This document shows positions 57,510-64,000 of a DNA stretch of 64,000 nucleotides, one piece after another (the stretch's first letter is position 1; every line of letters starts with the position of its first letter). The DNA is from Asterias rubens (lineage: Eukaryota; Echinodermata; Asteroidea; Forcipulatida; Asteriidae), in contig NC_047063.1 in NCBI RefSeq assembly GCF_902459465.1, positions 13,205,343 through 13,269,342 of the forward strand. Direction: 5' to 3'. The position numbers and the translations under genes are program-made. The notes under the pieces were generated by a model. That model was not told the origin of the DNA. It did no database searches and saw only the letters and a list, made by a program, of their open reading frames with translations.

Positions 57510-60362
57510 TTAAAAGGGTAGCAATCCTGTCGGGCCTCCTTGACGCCCCTATCTTGAGATCAATAGAGGGCACTGTGTTATTTCACGAGAATTACACATC
57601 ACAGGGGACCTGTACAGCTTTATGTCTAAGGGAGGAAGCAATTATGGTCAAGTGGCTTGCTCAAGGTCAAAAATGCCACGACTGGCAAGGGAACCCACAG
57701 CCGACACCAACTATTTGTGGACAAGAGTTACGGTGCGGGAGTCCGCTCAGCCACGATACTACCAGCATACATCTATGGTATGAGCGCGACCATTGTGTTG
57801 TAGTCAAGGGAGAGTAGATCATGCAAAAACGAGAATAAAACACTCAAGACACGGGGTTCACTTTGTTTTAGCATTTTACTAAGCCTTCTTCTCAAATATT
57901 TTTACATTACTGTACAATGTTTGTAACGGGAAAACTCCACTCCTACAACAAACAAAATGCAGTCTTTAGAAGATTGCAGTACACCGCGGTGGAACATGTA
58001 TTTTAAACGGATACACGTCTTTAAAAATCAAATAAACACAAATCAGGGTGGTTTTCCAATCATGTACCTATAAAGTGGGCGTACCTCCATTGTTCATAAT
58101 TGTACATAAATATAGCTATCGTCAAAATTAGAGTTTTCTTTTTATTTAATTTCTTACCAATGCCTTTTAGTATTCGGATAATTAAGTTACGATTAGTTAT
58201 CTTTGGTTTTTTGTTGGTAAATATTTCTAACGAGGGCTGAAGTTGGCCTTGGAGATAGGGTAAGGAGGAAGGGTAGTCATTTGAGGGTGGGGATGGGAGC
58301 AGACTTTACCATAACTATTTCATTTTTTAACTGACACTGAAGGTAAAGGTACTGCTACCAGTGTTTTACAAATTCTCGAGGATTTTCTTGGATCTCTTGA
58401 GGGCTAGTATCTTTTTTTTAAAGAAATAACCAAAGATGTATTAACTATCCAGTGTTCTTTTTTTTATTTTAATATAGAAATGTAGAAAAGAAAAGTCTGT
58501 TATTTCAGAAAAGTAGGGAAATAATAGTTATCAATAAAAGTTTGTACCTGTAATTTAACATTTAAATTGTTTCATACTTTTTTTTTCTTTTTCCCGAGGC
58601 AAAATCGGACCTCAGTTTTTAAAGTTTACACCCTGTTGTACCGTTGTTAAAAACAATCTTTATCATCCAGTCACACAAGCATTTTTGTCTTTTTAGAGAG
58701 CACACAAGAAATAAATGACATTGTTTGTGTTGACTTAACATTATGGTTGGTTGGAACATTTCTACCTCCTTGTTTGGAGTGAAGTTATGTTTGTCTTTGC
58801 ACATTAAAAGCTGTAAAAATACACCAAAAATACTGAAGAAAAAATGTCCAGTTTCATTATGCCACTGCCATGTTCCCTGTCTGCGATCCTGTTTATGGAA
58901 ACTGTATCTCCTTTTACAAACGAGGGATCAGACTACTTTCCCATCCAGCCTCGAGATGGATATTGCATGGATTAGAATGAGATAAAACAAAGATGGCTGC
59001 ACTGTGGAAATAATCCATGGGAAGTTCAATACCGATACTTTGGTTAGACTGCTTGGCTTTGATCACAAAAATGAGGGTTCTAAATCCCAAACAAGTATCT
59101 AAGTAACTGAACAGCACTTGAATCATTTGTGGAATATGCTCACATAGACATTCAACAAGACTTAGTTGCATGATAAAGATAAGCTTCTGTAAACTTGGGG
59201 GCATGTTCCACTTGTGTGTCAAGGTTTGCCAACAATTTTGAGTTGAACAAGCTGTGCGCTACCAAACATACCAACGTTGCAACCGTAAGAAACCACAGGT
59301 GAACATTTCAGAAGTGTTGATTGGTTATTTAAAAAAGGGTGACGACAACAAGAGCATCAACATATTAAGGATCACAAACTGTTGTGATCTGTTTGCGCAA
59401 GTGTAACCTGGAGCCTATTTGACAAACCCAAATGGAAGAAAAACTAGCCAAACAAAGACAAACTGAACACCAGAGTTTCTCTCTCAGTCTGTGCAATGTG
59501 ACCATGAAACCAGTGAAGGTCGCCAGGAACCAACAACTTAATTTGACACTCGCAACTAATTCTTGCCCAGTTCAATCGAGATTTTCCACCCCCAATCTCA
59601 CTCCCTCCAATAAAATTAGAGGAGTCACAAACAGGAAACACTTGACAGGTTTCTTGACAAAATCATCACCAAGCACAGAACTGACTTGGACTGATGACTG
59701 GTCCCTGGTGGACCATAAAAAATGTGAGGATGCGCCCAGATCTTCACCAATGGCAATTAAGTCAATTACTGTCGCTGCCTTCTGGATAAAGCCAAAACTC
59801 CCATTATTCAAGGATCCAAAGACCTTTTCGCAAACTACCAGGTGCCATGCATGCTGGTCTATCAAACTTGATCGCTAGCTAGACCAGCATGCACCTCATC
59901 CCACGCCTAATGCGCGCATAAGGTCTATGGAAAAAGGGTTGGGTGGAAGGAGGGAGAAGAAATATCAAAAATAATGTCTTATACCGACTATCGATATGCT
60001 GAACCATTCGCAAGATTTGTTATCTTCTTGAAAAATAATAATAAATTGCCGACAGAGAGGAGTGTGAACAAAATTCACCTACTTCATCGAAAGAGCTACT
60101 TGACACTTTGTTTTTAATTGTTAATACCTTCTCTGGTTGTTGCATTGATTGATGTTTAAAAAAACGGTTTAACTTGTGGCGTATTTTATGTTACAAGCAG
60201 CACTGCCATGGCGAGGCAATATCTATGAGCCAATTTCAGTGCCACAAAGCTATTGCTTCTAAATAGGGGACAGATTTAATGGCTTGTGATCACCAGTTAT
60301 CGCTTTGGAGCAAGCGCTAAATCTCTGTGCTTAGCTGTGTAAGTTAAGAATGTAAAAGAAAA

Positions 60363-61370
60363 AACTCCATGCTAACCTGTGAAATACGTTTGTCTATTGT
60401 AAACAGAACCATGAAATCAGGCTCTGATCTTGCCCACTGCTTGTGATACCTTCCAAGTCCGTATTCTTGAAATCTTGGTCAAACAAATAACTCCATGCTA
60501 ACCTGTGAAATACGTTTGTCTATTGTAAACAGAACCATGAAATCAGGCTCTGATCTTGCCCACTGCTTGTGATACCTTCCAAGTCCGTATTCTTGAAATC
60601 TTGGTCAAACAAATAACTCCATGCTAACCTGTGAAATACGTTTGTCTATTGTAAACAGAACCATGAAATCAGGCTCTGATCTTGCCCACTGCTTGTGATA
60701 CCTTCCAAGTCCGTATTCTTGAAATCTTGGTCAAACAAATAACTCCATGCTAACCTGTGAAATACGTTTGTCTATTGTAAACAGAACCATGAAATCAGGC
60801 TCTGATCTTGCCCACTGCTTGTGATACCTTCCAAGTCCGTATTCTTGAAATCTTGGTCAAACAAATAACTCCATGCTAACCTGTGAAATACGTTTGTCTA
60901 TTGTAAACAGAACCATGAAATCAGGCTCTGATCTTGCCCACTGCTTGTGATACCTTCCAAGTCCGTATTCTTGAAATCTTGGTCAAACAAATAACTCCAT
61001 GCTAACCTGTGAAATACGTTTGTCTATTGTAAACAGAACCATGAAATCAGGCTCTGATCTTGCCCACTGCTTGTGATACCTTCCAAGTCCGTATTCTTGA
61101 AATCTTGGTCAAACAAATAACTCCATGCTAACCTGTGAAATACGTTTGTCTATTGTAAACAGAACCATGAAATCAGGCTCTGATCTTGCCCACTGCTTGT
61201 GATACCTTCCAAGTCCGTATTCTTGAAATCTTGGTCAAACAAATAACTCCATGCTAACCTGTGAAATACGTTTGTCTATTGTAAACAGAACCATGAAATC
61301 AGGCTCTGATCTTGCCCACTGCTTGTGATACCTTCCAAGCCCGTATTCTTGAAATCTCGGTCAAACAAAT
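60363..61370 (+). repeat. Tandem array, eight units of 126 bp
   Basis: Units start at AACTCCATGCTAACC, positions 60363, 60489, 60615, 60741, 60867, 60993, 61119 and 61245. All appear identical except the last, which reads AAGCCCGT for AAGTCCGT and ATCTCGG for ATCTTGG. All six frames are interrupted by stops. The part AAACAGAACCATGAAATCAGGCTC resembles the right end of the GGGCCCAATTTCAT MITE family, so the unit may derive from one. Confidence 0.95.
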
Positions 61371-62461
61371 AACCACATATGCAATCCTTCTTCTTAAATC
61401 AAATGGTGGGAAATTAATGGTGGTGGATTGACGGATACGTAATTACTTAAAAAAATGATTGAAACAACATCAATAAGATGCACCACTAGCTGTACATGAC
61501 ATCAATAGTACAGAGAGATCACAACATCAGCCACTGAGGAGCCATACAAGCATTCGTCTATAACACAGCAAAGTGTTAGTTACTTCAGCACTGCTTCGAA
61601 ACCGGGGCCCATTTTAAAAAGAGCTGCTTAAGCACAAATAGAAGCCAAGCACGGAACATTTTTGCTCACCACAAAAAAAGTTACCATCAAAAGTACCTTT
61701 TCTGCGTGTATTATCTGCTGTTCCTGCTTAGTTATGCTGAACAGAAAATTAGGCAGCTTTAGCAGCTGAATTAACTTAGGGCCCTCAAGCAGCTCAATTA
61801 ACTTAGGGCCCTTTACACAAGCAAAGCGTAATACAAGAAACTTTATGAGAAGAAATAAGTGGCTACCAGTCAGTGACAATGTACAATACCATGGTGTTCC
61901 CGCATGTTATCAGTCCAGGCTCTTTACTGCTCTCTTAAACTGGCCACAGAACTCAAAAGAGATTAATGTTGTTTCCGGATTTGGAATTATTATTTCTCAT
62001 CTTTAGAGTATTCCTTTAAAAAGTTTTTTTCTTGAACAAATTTCACTTCAACTTTTACAATATTTTGAGTTTTGAAGTTTATTTTTTGAACAATTTTGAC
62101 CTCAAATTTTACAAATATTTTGTCTGTAAATTTCTTGCCATTTAAAGATCTACCAAGTCCGGAAGTGTGCAGTGGTACCCAAAGCCCAATTTCACAGTGT
62201 ACATTTTGTACGGTGTTGCAAGCATCAAACGGCACTTAGAGCCAGAGCCTAGGCTTGGTTTTGGAAATAGCCCAAAACCTTTGTAAACCAATGCACACAA
62301 CAGTACAGCCATCTTGATTTCTTTCACATAAGTTCTCATCACCAGATCCGAGAATGGAATCCTCAAAAGTCAGGTCCCTTTATGCATACTAGTGCTGCAG
62401 CCATTACTGCACACTTGGAACCTGACTCCACTGGCTACAGTGTGATAAAAGAGTCTGCTGC

Positions 62462-62653
62462 CTGGGCCAAATTTCATCAAGTTGTTCAGCTACAAATACT
62501 ACTTAAATTTCCCAGCTTAGCAGAATCTTACAGGGAACCAGCCACGGGCAGTGTATTTTCCACTGTGTTGTGGCTGGTAACCCATTTCAACTAGATTTGT
62601 ATGTGCTTAAGGCAAATATTTGTGCTAAATGAACAGCTTTATGAAATTAGCCC
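62462..62653. mobile_element. Hairpin MITE, GGGCCCAATTTCAT family, diverged
   Basis: CCTGGGCCAAATTTCATCAAGT at the left pairs with GAACAGCTTTATGAAATTAGCCCA at the right. Confidence 0.65.
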
Positions 62654-63506
62654 ACATATTATCATGACACAAACTTGCCTTGTGGATATAAAAAGATTCA
62701 CAATTTTGACAAATTAATAGTTTGACCATGAGTGCATTATCTATATACAGCAGCAGCAGCAACAAATCCCATCCATGTAAAACAGTTGGGCTTCTGTGAA
62801 TATTACTTTAATACCAAAAAAGAAAGCTATAAAAAGTTTGACGCTCTGGCAGTTGGTATCAAAACGGTTTTTGGCACACAGACTATTCAAGTACAAATGT
62901 ACATTCAACTCTGTTTGTAAAGCTCCACAAAGTTTGTGTAAATTATTGTTTAGCACATGAATGTAAAAATTGAAATGACTGGAAGATAAAAGATAAAAGT
63001 GTCACAAAAATCAACATGAGGAATCATGTTTTTTTGTGAACACAACAACAACAGAAAAACATCAACAACAGAAAATGTTCCTAGGTACATATTAAATTTG
63101 ACCCATTAAAAAGTTTCTTGAAGCAGAGAAGTGGTCCGCTACCTCTATTGTCAAACAAATCATATCTCTTTGGTTTTATGATATTATTTGATTCGAATCC
63201 CAACCAACTCAATCTTACTGCATCGATGTAGGCCAAACCAAACACTGATATAAAACGTATCTATCAAACGTCCATACTTTGAACCAAGTCCATCTGAATG
63301 CAGTCATTTGAACAGAAACTAAACTCAGCATATTTGTTATACGTTCTTCACCGAACTTTGACCTTCATCGATTTAATTTTCAAACAACGTGTTAGCACCT
63401 CAGGATCTGAGCTTGCGCAATACTAACTCGATACAATCACTAATAACGAGCGGCTTCTTCAATTGATACCCATACAGTCCACAAATAAGTAGCTTACAAT
63501 TTGAAC

Positions 63507-63803
63507 CTGGGCCCAATTTCACGACTCTGCTTACCGCCGAATTCTGTGCTTGCGATCATTTCATGGCCCTGCTTACCGCCGAATTCTATGCTTGCTATCA
63601 TTGTTCTCCACTTACTTTGCGTTGCCAAATTTCTGTGCTAGCGGTACTAAGGGAAGAATGCCTGTAATTTGACGTTCGCACTGTGCACAAAACAAAATTC
63701 CATGCAACCCCGTGAAATGTGCTTGACATAAACTCAAAATTTCCTGCATCCGTATGCGCCGCTTCTTTGATTACGGTAAGCAGAGCAATAAAATTGGGCC
63801 CAG
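63507..63803. mobile_element. Hairpin MITE, GGGCCCAATTTCAT family
   Basis: CTGGGCCCAATTTCACGACTCTGCTTACC at the left and GGTAAGCAGAGCAATAAAATTGGGCCCAG at the right. A CTGCTTACCGCCGAATTCT-TGCTTGC block is duplicated at 63527-63554 and 63569-63596. Confidence 0.75.
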
Positions 63804-64000
63804 TATTACTTCCAGAAAAATTGGCGTAAACATTTAGAGGGTTAGCAGCGTACATACCATATTCAAGATTGTCACTGGTGTTTCTTTACTTTTGAGGCAC
63901 GACGTTGACATCACAGGGACAACAAAAACCCTTCATATTAAATTTATCAAGCAGACCAACTTACATTCAAACACGTAACACGTTAGTAAAACTAGCAACG

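Larger units (their letters stand above)
56988..64000. other. Right-hand intergenic region, no gene recognised
   Basis: About 7 kb. It holds the DCC-family 3' UTR (length unknown), a family A element, the 126-bp tandem array and two CAATTTCAT-family MITEs. A 148-codon frame at 59432-59878 (+), with an overlapping 97-codon frame on the other strand, matches nothing I know and lacks splice partners. The sequence just after it contains a hairpin (GCATGCTGGTCTA / TAGACCAGCATGC, 59852-59893). Confidence 0.55.

Noticed and set aside
59432..59878. 148-codon frame (+) and overlapping 97-codon frame (-) as a possible gene
   Set aside because: No recognised motif, no splice-linked neighbours and no way to choose the strand, so left as unassigned.
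60363..61370. Possible CRISPR array
   Set aside because: The 126-bp units are contiguous with no unique spacers and the genome is eukaryotic; it is a tandem repeat.

Overview
This is a metazoan genomic window: introns have GT/AG borders, gene density is low, AT-rich spacers are long and there are many short inverted-repeat transposons. The proteins are animal proteins with an invertebrate flavour. The commonest dispersed repeat (ends AGGCACTGGACAC.. / ..GTGTCCAGTGCCT) resembles repeats I recall from sea-star genomes. A forcipulate sea star or close echinoderm is my best guess; this is recognition from memory, not a search result. | Three genes can be reconstructed exon by exon. (1) Bases 1-3092, + strand: the last three coding exons of SSR4 (TRAP-delta, ER translocon-associated protein); the 5' part lies outside the window. 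(2) Bases 12248-53622, - strand: a complete 19-exon gene for a PTP-PEST family tyrosine phosphatase (PTPN12/18/22 group). It encodes 1030 residues, with all catalytic motifs at the human PTPN12 residue numbers, a giant tail exon and the family's C-terminal homology motif. (3) Bases 54540-56987, + strand: a 3-exon, 181-residue DCC-family (DUF393) thiol-disulfide oxidoreductase-like protein with a probable mitochondrial presequence. Genes 2 and 3 are divergent, with start codons 917 bp apart, so a shared bidirectional promoter is likely. Nothing in the sequence links the three genes functionally. | Between and inside the genes the DNA is dominated by mobile and tandem repeats. The main ones are: a 1.5-kb element with 126-bp terminal inverted repeats and a 9-bp target duplication (Mutator-like) in the SSR4 intron; at least four families of small TTAA-flanked hairpin elements; a tRNA-Leu-derived SINE; and a GGGCCCAATTTCAT-ended family. 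A nearly 3-kb almost perfect palindrome fills most of PTP-PEST intron 4; its arms carry a GGGATC-GTTGGCGC motif alternating in orientation about every 83 bp. An array of eight 126-bp units lies at 60363-61370. | Layout: 1-3092 SSR4 3' end; 3093-12247 intergenic, repeats only; 12248-53622 PTP-PEST; 53623-54539 divergent promoter region; 54540-56987 DCC-family gene; 56988-64000 intergenic, repeats, no gene recognised.
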